In this document: piece by piece, positions 23,658-35,699 of the stretch | Layout: the number at the start of each line of letters is the position of its first letter | How positions within the stretch are numbered: the stretch's first letter is position 1 | DNA from: Climacium dendroides | Lineage: Eukaryota > Streptophyta > Bryopsida > Hypnales > Climaciaceae | DNA length: 64,000 nucleotides | Direction of reading: 5' to 3' | Assembly: GCA_950106755.1 (NCBI GenBank) | Contig: OX467092.1 | Coordinates: forward strand, 1,178,001-1,242,000 | Notes under the pieces: model-generated | The model's input: the letters and a program-made list of their open reading frames with translations, nothing else | Told to the model about the DNA's origin: nothing | Databases searched by the model: none | Translations under genes and position numbers: made by a program

Positions 23658-23980
23658 ATGGGGAATTTCGTTAAAATGGCGGCATTCCATGTGTCATTTT
23701 TCAGACCGCCCGTTCTGAATTGTAAAAGTGACATCTAGGACAGGTATAGTTTTCAAGAATCTTGGTTGTTTATAGATTTAAGAAATTTATGAATACTATA
23801 GATTTCACATTGCACGATCTGAATTGTAAAAGTGAAATCTAACACAGTTATAGATTTCAAAAATCTAAGAGTGATATAGATTTAAGATATCTATGATGTT
23901 TGTACACTTCAGAACGCTCGCTCTGAACTGTAAAAACTGCCAAAGTAGAGGAATTTCGCCATTTTAACGAAATTGCCCAT
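23658..23980. mobile_element. MITE with AATTTCGTTAAAATGGCG inverted ends
   Basis: Left end ATGGGGAATTTCGTTAAAAT and right end ATTTTAACGAAATTGCCCAT are inverted copies about 323 bp apart. Inside, GACATCTAGGACAGGTATAG and AAGTGAAATCTAACACAG are related sub-repeats. This is a reference member of a family found at 52,677 and, in variant form, in and near the ARD gene. No coding capacity. Confidence 0.75.
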
Positions 23981-24179
23981 TTATTATTCTGTCCTTCTCT
24001 AACGCCTTGAAGCAGGTCTATAATAAGAAGGCTAACTTCAAACCAAGGCACTTTTTATGGACTGGCCCGGGTCATAGCATGTGAGAATTTTCATTGGTTC
24101 AAAGGCTAGGCTGCTGCTTGCAATTGATTGCATCCAGCACAATCATAGATGTAGTAAGTATGGTTCAAGGATTTGAAAC

Positions 24180-24900
24180 ATCCACCTGTCTGAGATGTTG
24201 AACGACACGCTTCCAGCTGACCAGCTTCGTTCGGGATATTTTTTGAGTTTGACCAGCTCTTTTCCTTTAATTCACAGATTAAACCGGTTTTTTCAACTTG
24301 TACTGATCGAGTCCAGGTTTTTCTCTGTTTTTTCTACTCCACGTAGAAATGTTTACACATTTTTTCACATATTTCTTTCCGATGAGTTCAAATTGCACGC
24401 ATGGTCGAGCAATGATCGAACTAACCGACGATTCTCGATCTACGAACATTGTGCCAGACCTAACTGGATCGATCGCATGAAGACAGAGACTAGCTGACTG
24501 TGCACAAGGCTGTCCGGTCCTTGTATTGCAGCAGACACCTCGATCCTGCCCTTTGCCAGAGTGACGAGATGGCATGCACGTACAGTACACTGGGAATTGA
24601 AGGTTTCAAGGTTCGTCCATACCCTGCAAGGCTGCAACGCCGGCGGGGACAAGCTAGACAACGTCCTTTGACAGACGGATGGAAAATGCTCCACCAAACT
24701 GCAGTGGAAACGAGACGATTTTCATCCAGCTTCACTTGTGTGTGTAGACTGTATACCGGTAGCATGCACAGGGCTTGTCCACTAATCTCGAATGGAAATC
24801 TTCTCTTTTTGTGGGGAGTCATGGAATCTCTGAAACGGTGAAGAAGGGGACAGGAGCTGCGGTGGAATGGCTCCACAACTAAAACTTTCAAAGCGGTCAA
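24180..24900. other. Overlapping long ORFs on both strands in a GC-richer island
   Basis: Frames over 100 codons lie on the plus strand (24,195-24,497; 24,500-24,841) and on the minus strand (24,900-24,490). They overlap and cannot all be genes. None shows a recognised domain. The minus frame is the longest (136 codons, start MTALKVLVVEPFHRSSCPLL) and has many Cys and Arg residues. The start of the region resembles 20,368-20,440 (CTGTCTGARATGTTGAA, GGATATTTTTTGAG). This may be an exon or a decayed element. Confidence 0.25.
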
Positions 24901-26149
24901 GTTTCTTCTTCAATTTTTTTTCATTTCCTGATCGATGTCTTCGTCACGGTCGATGTCTTCCGTCACTGTAGATGTCCGTCACTGGTGCAGTTTGACATGC
25001 CTGAGGCTGACGGTGAGCCTGCATTTTCTTTGTTAACTTATTAGTACATTCTGAATTTTGTATGAGTGACTGGCAGATGAATCTCATGCAATGATATCTT
25101 TATCCCCACTTGTTCTATTAACAGATCTGTGTCAGGCACCGCATTATTGTACGTGGAGAGGTGCTCTGCCAAAATTCCACTTGGTGACGGATATTAGGTA
25201 GTAAGCATTTTGCAAAATCCTATTCCTCATTGAACTAAGAGCCTCGCCACCATGGGGCAACCAAATCCCATGGCAAAGGCGTGATGGCGAGCTCTGTGAA
25301 CCTGGCGGGCACTACAACTCTGACCCCCAGCGTGGGCTGGGCAACCCAGACTGATCGGTACAGTAACTCCCTAACGAGCATTGACAACTTGCATGTGCAT
25401 TGAAACTTTTAAAAAAACTCTAATTCAAACAGCAACTATAGGGACGACCTCCATGTGAAGAGCTCTGTGTGATGACCTTCGTGTGACGACCTCTATATGA
25501 GGAGCTCTGACAAACAGAAAAGCACGAAAAATATTGCTAAAACAGTCAATTCTTTGGCTCTGCAAAAATTTCACTACGCATGGAAAGCTAGGGAGGAAGA
25601 ACACTTGGTGCGCCCGCTGCTTGAAAATCATTTTAGCTCGCTATGGTGGGAGTGATTAGATTCCCAGTTCATGACCTTGTATACAGGGCAGGGGTGGCAA
25701 TGCTCTAAGGTTGAGGCACTAATTGTCAATCAGTCTCGGTAGCGAACCGGTAGTAGTGCAGTATTTTCAAGCAAGGCTGGAACAGACTTCCAACTGAAGC
25801 TTGGAATCTATTTTTTTTTGGTTTCATTTACAAGGTTGGGACTTGTAAGATTATGATACATATCCTAAAGTAGTGAGCAAGAAAGTAGGAAATAGTGCGC
25901 GGGAAAGTAGTTTTTGAATGCTAAGAATTGAAAATCTAAACATTAATTATTGGTGAAGTGCACTTTCTGACTCCCAAAATTCACAGTAATTTCAATTTGG
26001 AGAATAAAATTTTGAAAATTTTGCTATCCCCATATTTCCTATCTTCCTACATTGGAAAAATTTCCACCACTTCGTATTGTGCACAATTTGCTCCAAAACT
26101 GTTTAAATGATGCCTCAACCTTAATCCACTTTCCTTTATTTACAATAAT
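24901..26149. other. No supported gene
   Basis: Mixed-composition DNA. Near 25,442-25,510 a short repeat alternates GACGACCTCYATRTGA and GAGCTCTG. The rest shows no exon, tRNA or element ends that I can support. Confidence 0.45.
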
Positions 26150-27030
26150 TTTTTCATTGAAATTTTCACACAACATGTGTCCAAGGAGTAGCTTTGAGGC
26201 CCAACAATTTTCATAACTTTTGACTACATGGTTAAAAAGTTATTGTATGATATATAATTTTCAACATTTAGCGGGCAATTTGGGCAACAAAAAAACTTCT
26301 TTAAAAATTGCTTTTAAAAAAAGAAATTGAAATTGGTTCTCTAAATTTATTTATACATGAAAAGCTTTGAATCATTCCATTTTTATTAATGAAATGAAAG
26401 TTATGAGGGGTTTCAGTCGTGAGTAGTTTGTGGGTAGTTCTCGGGTAGTTATGAAATCTATATTCTAAAATATACTTTGAAGTCCTTTATTTAATCTAAT
26501 TTTCAATATTTTTGGAATTTAAAAAAAAATTAGGCATAGATGGTTTATTACAACATTACAACCATTCGGATTGTTATTTTTTAATTTTATAAATAAATTG
26601 TTAACAATTTAGTATTTTGAATCATTCTCTATGTCTTTCTACTTTCTATTTTTTTCCTACAAGTTATACAATTCTAAATGATTTGAAATTTTTCAAGCAT
26701 GTAGCCAACTAGCGTTGAAGAATGAATTCAAAGAGTGACCACCATTTTGGATATTTTTTCATAATGATCTAACCTTGTGAAGTGCAGTTGCTTGGTTAAT
26801 TGTAGGGACAAAAAAAAAAATTTTGTTACTTCAAATGCTAATATCTTGCAATTTACACAGTGAAAATTTTTGAAATTTTTTTCACATCTTTTCAAACCAC
26901 AATACTGTAAGATTCTATGGTTAGATGTATCCAAACATGTTTTTTTTTCAAAAATTTGGTACTTGTATTAGAGACAGCAATTTTGGAGCATTTTTGGTGA
27001 AAACATAGTCAAACATACTTTCAGGGTTAA
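26150..27030 (+). repeat. Dispersed repeat D, copy 2
   Basis: Similar in reverse complement to 14,270-15,145, and in the same orientation to 54,540-55,235 and part of 35,700-36,850. Shared blocks include GAAATTTTCACACAACATGT, GGCCCAACAATTTTCATAAC, AAAGCTTTGAATCATTCC, TTGCAATTTACACAGTGAAA and TTTTTGGTGAAAACATAGTC. Non-coding in all frames. Confidence 0.7.
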
Positions 27031-27640
27031 ACCACCTCACTTCTTTGGTACTCACCTTGGGACTTATTTGTTGGGACTCAACGTTATAGCTTAGTATGCA
27101 GCAGACACCATCCAACTTGTGTCAAAGAATGCCCAAGGGCATCTCATGATATCATGAAGGTAGTAGTGAGATTCCATTACCAACCAACCTCACCACTTGT
27201 GACCACTTTGGCGCACCACAGTACCATTCAAGATTGAGGAGGGAAACCAACCCTCCTCCTTGTACTCTTTATAGGATTTGGTAGACCCCTTAGTCGTGTA
27301 GATCATTGAGACATCTAAGACACACCTTTCCCTGGAGAAGGTATCCAATTGGCAATGCTTTAAGAGGAGGGGATTAAAAAAAAATGCCAACAAGGAGGGC
27401 AGAGTTGAATGAGGAGGCACTTTTTTTCTTTCTTTTCTTTTAACAGAATTTCTGACAACGAGCGCCGTGCCCCAAAGCGGGACAAAGGCAAAATTGCAAA
27501 AAACAACAATTTCGTCACTCAGCTGTTGTTCAAGGGAAATTGAGGTAAAAGTGTATTTATACAGATATACTTAGTGTTGATAAATGATATGGGATGCATA
27601 TGCTTCATAAACACTGATATCCCCTTCTAGTTTGGATTTA
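27031..27640. other. No supported gene
   Basis: Contains a 76-codon minus-strand frame (27,420-27,190) without a recognisable domain. No other signal. Confidence 0.4.
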
Positions 27641-28085
27641 TTTGGAGGCTCTACGAATGTAGTCACAAGCTCATGTGTGTTTTGCAAGCTCTTTGCAGTG
27701 TATTTGTAGGATTTGCAGCCGGCAAATGCAGTCACAAAGTCTGCAAATTGTTGCACAATTGCAATGTCTTTGGAGGCTTTAATTTGCAAATGAAGTCACA
27801 TGCTCAGGTGCATTTTGCAAGCTCTTTGCAGAATAGTTGGATCATTTTGCAGTGTGCAAATGTACTCAGAGTCCGCAAGTGCTGCACATTTGCAAGCTCT
27901 TTGGAGGCTCTGTAAATGTGGTAACAAGGCCAACTGTAATTTTGCAATCTCTTTGCACTCAGTGTATTTGCAGCGTACGTGCAAATATGCATTTTGCTAG
28001 CTCTTTTTTCAGCACATTTGTAGCCTACGAGTGCAGTCGCAGGCTCTGCATATGCTGTACATTTGCTAGCACATTTGGAAGTTGA
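27640..28085. repeat. Degenerate TTTGCAAGCTCTTTGCAG array
   Basis: The phrase TTTGCAAGCTCTTTG(C/G)AG recurs near 27,684, 27,824, 27,891, 27,942 (CAATCTCTTTGCAC) and 27,993, and TGCAAA/TTTGCA words fill the intervals. This leaves five of the six frames unusually open, giving several overlapping 60-80 codon ORFs with similar Cys- and Ser-rich peptides. That is the signature of a short-word repeat, not of genes. Confidence 0.7.
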
Positions 28086-28363
28086 GATTCCTTGTCCATA
28101 TGATCAGCTCAGTTTTCTGTATGCCCTTGAGGAATCGATCATTGTATGTGAAGTTTAGGAGAAGGTTGAGTGCTATTTGTGACTCAATTAGAATAAGCAT
28201 GCTTTGGTTGTGAATTTATGTGATGATATGAAAAGAAGCATGCTACAGTGTATTGGTAGCTAAAATTCTATCCGCCCAATTGTTGGAATTGCTATTATGA
28301 TGTAGTAAAACTTCTCTAAAGTAATAGCTTCAGGACCAGACTCAAGAATCTTAAAGAACTTCT

Positions 28364-28910
28364 TTGATGTGTATGTCTGAGATTGGGCCTAGTGTGGGAC
28401 GGGGCAATCAATACTCTATCATTTTAGAGAAGCTATTGCCTTACAGAAGTTCTCTAAGTTCTACTTTATATGAACACCCGTGTCACTTAAACGCCCATGT
28501 CCCAATAATCTCCTCAAAACCCTGGGCGAGTGATGGAGACTACAACGTGGATCACTACGATTTCATTGAAAAGTACGCCTACATTTGCAACCAAGAACTA
28601 ATCATTCCTAACAGTTCCTGATCACTGCAGCTTCGTGAATGCTGCTTTTGTCCGAGCTTCTGATGAAATTATATATGGATGCTACCAAACTTCGACAGCC
28701 ACATCCAAATGTTGCCTCAGTCTCTTCAAGACTCAGTCATTGTCACAAACACTTCCCCGGCTTCTCACAAAGAGCAAGGGTTGTTGCGATCAAATGGCAA
28801 CAATTGTCACCAACTAAAGCTCCAAGGATTCACCTGGATAATAGACTTCACACAAACAATTAGGGTTTGCATTCCCAGCAATGTGGCTCAACTTGAAAAT
28901 CTTGGATGAT
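28364..28910 (+). pseudogene. Possible decayed coding fragment
   Basis: Two adjacent plus-strand frames (28,364-28,621 and 28,679-28,909) lie in a less AT-rich segment. The second ends in CIPSNVAQLENLG, which resembles the xIPxxlxxLxxL core of plant leucine-rich repeats. One partial repeat is not enough to assign a receptor kinase or any function. The first has no recognised motif. Just upstream, 28,308-28,334 and 28,427-28,451 form an imperfect inverted repeat. Confidence 0.2.
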
Positions 28911-30899
28911 AAAGAGGTGATAAAGATGTGAAATAAACAAAATTATACAACAATCTAGGATGAACATAACGATTTCAGATGAAACTAAGACGATTGATGC
29001 TTGATTACGTGGGACAAAATCGCACAATTGGGCAATGAAACCCTAATTACAGTGCAGAATCCTCCCAGGGAATGAATTGGGAATTTCCTAGTACTGGTTT
29101 ACAAAAAAGAATATGCCTCTCCTCATCCTTGGGATCAGAGATTATCATCTATCCTAAAATGGTCTCCATTGAGGTTATGAATTGGATGACGGATGTTGGT
29201 GACAACGGTCACCAAGGTAAAAGGTCCACAAAGATTTAGGATTCTTAAAGCATCTACCTCTACAAATGTATGCTATTTGTACATTTTCTTTCTCATTGCA
29301 CTAGTGATGTACAAATAATATACATTTGAGGCAATTGTTTTTAGTGAATACTCCATTTTAACTTCAGAAATTCATAACTAATTCTACAAAGCTCTAAAAC
29401 AAATATGAAATGATTTGGGTTAGATGCCAATTCTATTTGTCTTTCAAGAAAAATTTACTAAAAATATTTCAAGAAGTCTAACCTCCACAAACTAGTTATT
29501 TGCTTCCAAATGAATGCTTTATAGAGATCCTACCATATAGGAGATGGGATTAAGTCACTAACTGTCTTCATACCTTCTACTTGTGACCACAACTTGCATT
29601 TGTCTTGATATGTGTAGTCTAACTAAAGGTGGTTTTAACCCCTAAAGGACTGAGGGTGTTTTTAAAGAGAAATTGTCAAAAATTGTCATTTTTAGTGCAT
29701 TGTCCAAAATTAAAAATAGTTTTAAACTTCAACCATATAAAAAATAGTAGATGATGACAATGTGTTAAAATTTTTGAAGCCCACATGGATTGAAAGATTA
29801 GAATATTTGAGGTGATTGAGAAACAAATTATTTTTTCTGATACTTGTGAAATGGAATCAACAAACTTTGAACCCTTGAAGTGAAAATTTTACTCTCGATG
29901 ACCTTAAGACCCTCTACCATTGAATTTTAACTCTTTCTAGATACAATTATTCAAAACTTCAAAAAAAAATATAGAATTCAGCTTACTCTAAATCATCATG
30001 CAATGCAGAGAGGTTAAATGAATCGGCCACACTAGACATTTCTTGATGAATTATTGTGCAATGAAGAAATTTTTATTTGAAATCCAAAACAATAGGAAAA
30101 ATTAGAGACAAACTTTTGGAATATGTAAGAAAAATTATAAGGATTTTGACTTCACAAATTGCAAGATAATAGGCCTTGAAGTTTAGAAAAAAATGTGGGT
30201 TTTTTTCCAAAACCACCCTAGATAGCTAATAAAGTTTGACTACTTTAGAATGTGATTTGTGAACTAAAATTTGTTTTTTTGAACAATATTGTTCCATATT
30301 TAATGAATTGCATGTAAGACAAATTTCAAAAGTCAATGAAAGTTTTAGCAAAAGATGCTGCAAAGATACTCCAAATTTTTTCAACAATCATAACTTTTGA
30401 TCTAGGTAGGTAATTGGAAAAAAAATATTCCCACTAGGGGGAGATACATTCACACCTTGTGGCAAGATTTCATAATCATCCAACCGAAATTGACTTTGTA
30501 TGATCCTACCCAAGTTTTCAAATGTCTATTGAATAGACACTTGGTCCTTTTGGGGTTACAATAGATAATATTAACCTTTAGTGCCATGTATAAAATCACC
30601 TTTCATTTGGATTCCATTTGCAAATGGTGAAATGACATTCACCAAACTTAGCTTGTTGAAACCGGTAGATCCTTTCAACATGGAGCTCTAGGGAAAATAT
30701 TGAAACATTTGACTTGTACTAATTAAGAACTTATAACGGACAACGAGGAGTTGACATTGTATGGGAGGCCAAAATTTTGGGAGGTCATGCACTATCTTGG
30801 AATTATGTCCTAAAGTTTTGCTAAAGCTTTACGTAAAGGAAGCATCAAATAGTCTTCCAATTCTGAGAATTTTTTGTCAATTGTAGACCGCTCAATTAG
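28911..30899. other. AT-rich DNA without recognisable genes
   Basis: Stop-dense. The stretch near 29,640-29,710 has ACCCCTAAAGGACTGAGGGT, reminiscent of the end of repeat D, but the rest diverges. No exon or RNA gene is seen. Confidence 0.5.
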
Positions 30900-31142
30900 A
30901 ATGCCATATTTAACTACTTTTGGACTTTGCAAAGTCCAAAATTGGTAAAGGGACATCTAAGACAGTTGTAGATTTTGATTTCTATAGATTTTAGGAATCT
31001 AGATATGATATAGATTTTGGACTAGGTGGTTTGAAAAATGTACAACAAGTTTAGATTTTAGATATTTATGACAACCAAAGATCTCCCGTTGGTTAAAGTC
31101 CAAAATTCCCTGAAAAGTCCAAAAGTAGTTAAATATGGCATT
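30900..31142. mobile_element. MITE with 29-bp perfect terminal inverted repeats
   Basis: The terminal 29 bases (starting AATGCCATATTTAACTACTT) at 30,900-30,928 and 31,114-31,142 are exact inverted copies. The 243-bp element has internal GACATCTAAGACAGTTGTAG, which resembles the internal motif of the MITE at 23,658, so the two are probably related. No coding capacity. Target duplication could not be fixed. Confidence 0.85.
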
Positions 31143-31677
31143 AGAGTATGAATCAACACAATTGTAGGAAAAGTACACCAGGAATAGTATTGGGTGATTG
31201 TTGCCTTAGGCCTCAACCATGGACTCATGAATTTGGCTAGCTAGCTAGACACAGATTCAGAGTGACAGAGTCTTACAATTCCTGGCACACGTCTAACTTA
31301 GTTTACAGATTTTAGTGCTCTATCAGTGCTAGATTGATTGTGCCACCGAGAAGTTGGCCATGTACTATACAATTGGGTCCAGTTCATTTACAAACTGCCT
31401 CTTTGAGGCATTCAAATTTTCTTTTACAATGTAGAGTATAATTGATAGATTTTGGAAGAGATAACTATCATTGCATCCTTACACAATTGCACTCAAGCCT
31501 ATGAAATTTCAACTTCAAACAACCAAATCTCCATTTTTGGTGAATTTTTAAAGTTAATTTTCATGGTTTTACAAGATATTTTATTGCAAGCAATTGGTGG
31601 TGAATTTTTAAAGTTTGATTGTGGATATATGTAGGGAGCATCCATACACACATCTTACCCTAAGCACGTTTCTCCAA
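31143..31677. other. No supported gene
   Basis: Contains a short plus-strand frame (31,452-31,634) carrying a duplicated GGTGAATTTTTAAAGTT segment. No domain. Confidence 0.4.
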
Positions 31678-32500
31678 GGGTGGAAGCACACTACACCCCC
31701 CTAAAAAGTACGTCAGAAAAGTACTTTCGGGGGAGGTACTGAAGTTTGAGTACTTTTTCAGATTGAAGAATTAAACAATTTTGGCTTGTAATCATATGAA
31801 TTGGATGAGTTACCTTGTGAAGTTTTGTAATCAATGGCCATCACAGATAGAAAATGGTTTTCCAGAGCTACCGAAAGTACTTTTTGAGAATTAAAAGTAC
31901 GTCAGATTTGTCAAAAAAATGGAAAGTACTTTGTCTAGGATAATCAAATGATGAACTTCAAGTGTTTTTTATATACTTCAATATATAATTTGTTGTGCGA
32001 GGAATTCCTGGTCATGCATAGAGCGTAGTTGCGTTTTATGCTGCAATTCTGGAGCTTATGTGGCATTCCCTTCTACATTAAAAAACAGATAGAAAATGAA
32101 GTGTTTATGCTTATTCTGTGGTTCTGGAAGCAGCATTCCCATGCACCCTAGGATGGCTAACGGTATAATCCCTGAAAATAGGTGTTTAGGAGAAGATATA
32201 AAATTCCCCGCCGCTACAGATAAAAGTATTATAATGTATTGTAAGTACATGGAGTACATTCTAAGTTAATCTCTGCCGTTCATTCCATAGTTCTCTTAGA
32301 TCTGCACTATGACCGGTGGTTGTACGTGTCTTGATTGTGATTGGGCCATCTCGATCTGCAGATAGCATGGCGTGCAGTATTGAAATCGACGGCTGACATT
32401 GAACGATGACATGTACAGTTTGTACATTTAACAAAAAATGTACACTTCAAGTACTTCAAATTTTTGCCTAAAGTGCACCTAGTGTAGTGTGCTTCCACCC
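31678..32500. mobile_element. Non-autonomous DNA transposon with GGGTGGAAGCACACTACAC ends
   Basis: The left end GGGTGGAAGCACACTACAC and right end GTGTAGTGTGCTTCCACCC are inverted copies that bound 823 bp. CCAA is present on both sides and may be a target duplication. Subterminal sequence carries repeated AAAGTACGTCAGAAAAGTAC-like words near 31,708, 31,725, 31,758, 31,877, 31,900 and 31,924. No transposase frame is present; the longest ORF (32,259-32,056, minus) has no recognised domain. Confidence 0.8.
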
Positions 32501-33570
32501 CCAAAAAAGTTTTACAATTCCTTCTATAGAGTTTTAAGTGTTAGAATGACAATGTCCAAATTTTGTAAGAATAGATATTTCTTTGTTATAATTAGATTTT
32601 TCTATTTGCCACTCATGTGGTAACTAATTTGGTACATTTGAGCATGATGGTACAATTCCTTTGCCAAAATCTAATTCAAAATATAGAGATATCTATTTCA
32701 CAAAGTTTGGTCATATGACGCCTCAATTGAGCCCTTACTAGGAGCTTATATTTTTGTTACTTAATGGGGTGTTTTTTAATATGAAAGATGTGCTTATGGA
32801 TGTTCCTTACACATTTATGCAATCAAATTAAGAAAATTCATCACCAATTATTTTCAATAAAATATTATGTAAAACTATGAATATTGACTTCAAAAAATGG
32901 AATTTGCTTTTTTCACCAAAAATGGAATTTGCTTTTTTTTAGCTGAAAATTGGTAGGCTTGAATGGGATTGTGTGAGAATTGAGTGTAAATAATGCAAGA
33001 TGAAAAATTCCAAATCTCTTCCACACTATGTAAGGAAATGTACATAGCAGAAATAGCCAATTTGTAAATGAACTAGACTCGACTGTTCAGGAATGAAATG
33101 GAGGAACACATCAAAGCCATTCAATGGTCTTTAAGGTAGAAACATCCAATTTCGTCTAATCCTTGTTCCATAGAGTGTCCTTAAAGTGTCCCTAGAGTTT
33201 CATTAATGTATCTTACACATGTTTAGCTTTGATTTGTTCATGCACTTGAAGGACACATACTGAATTTTGATTTGCTGACAGCTGATTTTTGCGCAGTTCA
33301 GTTTTTGATGCACCTATGGGACAACTTCAACGGTCTAGACAGCCAACACTTTGAAAAATCATAAAAATACATACAATGTTTAAAAAATCTTTTTTTTTTA
33401 ATATTCATGATTTTCACTTGCATATATTACAAAAATATTATTTTTAGAAAAATATGCCTCCAACTATGTTGAATTGCTTAAAGTAACGATTTTGGATGTT
33501 TCTACTTTAATTTGAAGTATTTTGATGTTGTGAGTTCTTAGAGATAGTAGCTAACCATTCAAGGATAATA
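32501..33570. other. AT-rich DNA without recognisable genes
   Basis: A tandem ATGGAATTTGCTTTTTTCACC-like duplication occurs near 32,898-32,940. Nothing else is supported. Confidence 0.5.
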
Positions 33571-34633
33571 CTACCTCTATTTTTGAGAAAGACCTATGTT
33601 GTGTGGTTGCAAGAAAGATCAACTAGTTTTTGTAGTGTTTTGTCAAAACTAAAGTTTCTATACTTAATACTAAGAGTACTATGAAATAGAATAATCTTAG
33701 CTATAAATTCAAAAATTCAATGGCTAGCAAAAAGTATTGTTACAAGTACTATAACTACTTGCAAGTACATAAACAATACTATTTGAAAATAAGTTTGTTA
33801 CAAAAAGAATAAATACAATGATTAAGGTATGAATTACTAATAAATAGAAAATCAGGAACAAAAGAAAACTAAAAATTGACAATTTGTGAGGATTTGATGA
33901 TGATTAGATTTCACCAATAAAATGAAGTTGAAAACATATGTGTATACAAGGGAGCCCTCTGGCACAAATATAAAGGGCTAGCCATAAAATAATATATTTT
34001 AAAATTCTTCCCCAATTATGAGAATAGACCACAAAATTTGAGCTCAAGATCGTTAATTTGGGATGTTCCCTAGTACTAAAAAACCCTTAACCTCAAACTA
34101 TGACAAATTGTCAAAACAAACTTTTAATTACAAAATGATTAAAAAAAATACTAAAAATTTCAATCTCATTGAGTTCTACCGTGAAAAGATTTAGCAGAAA
34201 ACAACTCCATCACTTTGAATGCAATACTAATAAAGAATTCAACCCACAACTATACAAAAGCTGCTAGTCCGAGAAATTCTCAACAAAAGATTTGTTAGTA
34301 GCAACTTTTGTATAGTTGTGGTTTGAATTCTTCACCTTTAGTTGGTTAGAGGTTGCATTTTGATCCCCTTTGCAGGGATTGAATTGCTATAAAGTCTATG
34401 GAATGTGATATCTGCAAATTTTTTTGCTTTTGGGTGTTTGAATTAGCTTTAGTTGTTGTCCATTAAGTTGTGGAGAGCAAATCTTGAATTTAATTTGGGA
34501 CAAGTACATTTGGAAACCCTAGATTTATTTCGGGACGAAGGTAGTACAAAATAGTATTAGTCTTTCTTACAATCACCTTATTTTCTTTAAAAAACACAAA
34601 GAAAACATGAGTCTTTTCCAAAAACAGAGGGAG
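33571..34633. mobile_element. Stowaway/mariner-like element
   Basis: The left end CTACCTCTATTTTTGAGAAA and right end TTTTCCAAAAACAGAGGGAG are inverted copies with few mismatches, and TA flanks both. This matches plant Tc1/mariner and Stowaway elements (CTCCCTC...GAGGGAG with TA duplication, established knowledge). At about 1.06 kb it is longer than most Stowaway MITEs. No mariner transposase frame is recognisable, so it is non-autonomous. Confidence 0.8.
34235..34330. repeat. Internal hairpin of the Stowaway-like element
   Basis: GAATTCAACCCACAACTATACAAAAG at the left pairs with CTTTTGTATAGTTGTGGTTTGAATTC at the right with two or three mismatches, around a loop of about 45 bases. It lies in the right half of the element at 33,571-34,633. 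Confidence 0.75.
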
Positions 34634-35069
34634 TATTTTCTTTCACTCCAGAGGTCTAGTTCAGTGTTAGTAGGACTGGAACGTAAGACTCGACATACTC
34701 AGAATTGAGCTGGTAACTGCCTCAAGCCATTTGATGCCAAACTAGTACTGTCAGTACAACACTGTGGTAGATCAGTTTCAGGATCTGCGCTTCTTCACAA
34801 GCCATGAAGCTGTAGAGTACGTACATCTCCTCGTCAAAGTCTGGCAACTCAAATTCCCATCAACAATTTTGGAGAGGCTTCAATAGATTTTACACTCCGC
34901 AATTCATATCTCAAACAATAGTAAGCTTAGTAGCTAGTGTCGATTTCAATTTCGATTTAATTCTCTCGAAACGACTTCAGCACTTGCACACAGTCAAGCT
35001 GTCTGTCACTACTTGTGTTCTAGCTAGCCACATTCCTATTTAATACGTGCAAAAAAAGCTTTCGTAAAT

Positions 35070-35468
35070 TTGCAACTGATTGGATTTCTCGAGTTGCATG
35101 TCGAGTCCACATTCAGAGGCGGAGTTTTGGGCAACCTAGCCTGTCAAACTCTAGAATACACTGTTGAGATATGGAGGACGATTCATACCCGATTATTTTC
35201 AGTGTTCTGGCCAGGATGGAATTTGAGGAGTTCTAATCATTTCAGAGCTGTGGTTCGTATCTTCGTTGTTGACATTCTTTGTGAGATTGAGCATGCTCCA
35301 AATATATCTGGTCAAATCGCAATCTTGCTTCCTCTCTCAGGACCATTTGAATGGGTGGGGTCCCCCAGATTCATCACATTTAGTAATTCTGAAAACATGC
35401 CCTACAATCGACTATTCTATGCTTCTGGCAGACCGCGGGAGTCTGAAGCTAGTTTGTTAGGATTGTAA
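35070..35468 (+). CDS. Unrecognised 132-codon ORF, doubtful gene
   Basis: This open frame lies in a less AT-rich segment (34,640-35,560), upstream of which are CTAGCTAGCC-type sequence and a possible TTTAATA box. It has no ATG at its left edge, so it would need to be an internal exon or to start further in. Residues include VEIWRTIHTRLFSVFWPGWN; no family or domain is recognised. Composition is mixed and not repeat-like, which is the only reason it is listed. Confidence 0.2.
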   Translation: MQLIGFLELHVESTFRGGVLGNLACQTLEYTVEIWRTIHTRLFSVFWPGWNLRSSNHFRAVVRIFVVDILCEIEHAPNISGQIAILLPLSGPFEWVGSPRFITFSNSENMPYNRLFYASGRPRESEASLLGL

Positions 35469-35699
35469 TTGGCTGATCAGTAGATACGCTTGATTCCTCA
35501 GTTCTCTGCCTATTGAAGTGTGATTAAAGAGTATAATATGCTCTATTACAAATTCCCTGAACAATCATGTGCTACACATTCATGAACAAGCAAGAGCATG
35601 CTGAGAGACACTGAAGACAGACATGTTACTTCTGGGTGCCTTAGCGAGCAGGCAAAATATAGCATTACTGCACTCTAAGTAAGTTGCTTGAGATAATTT

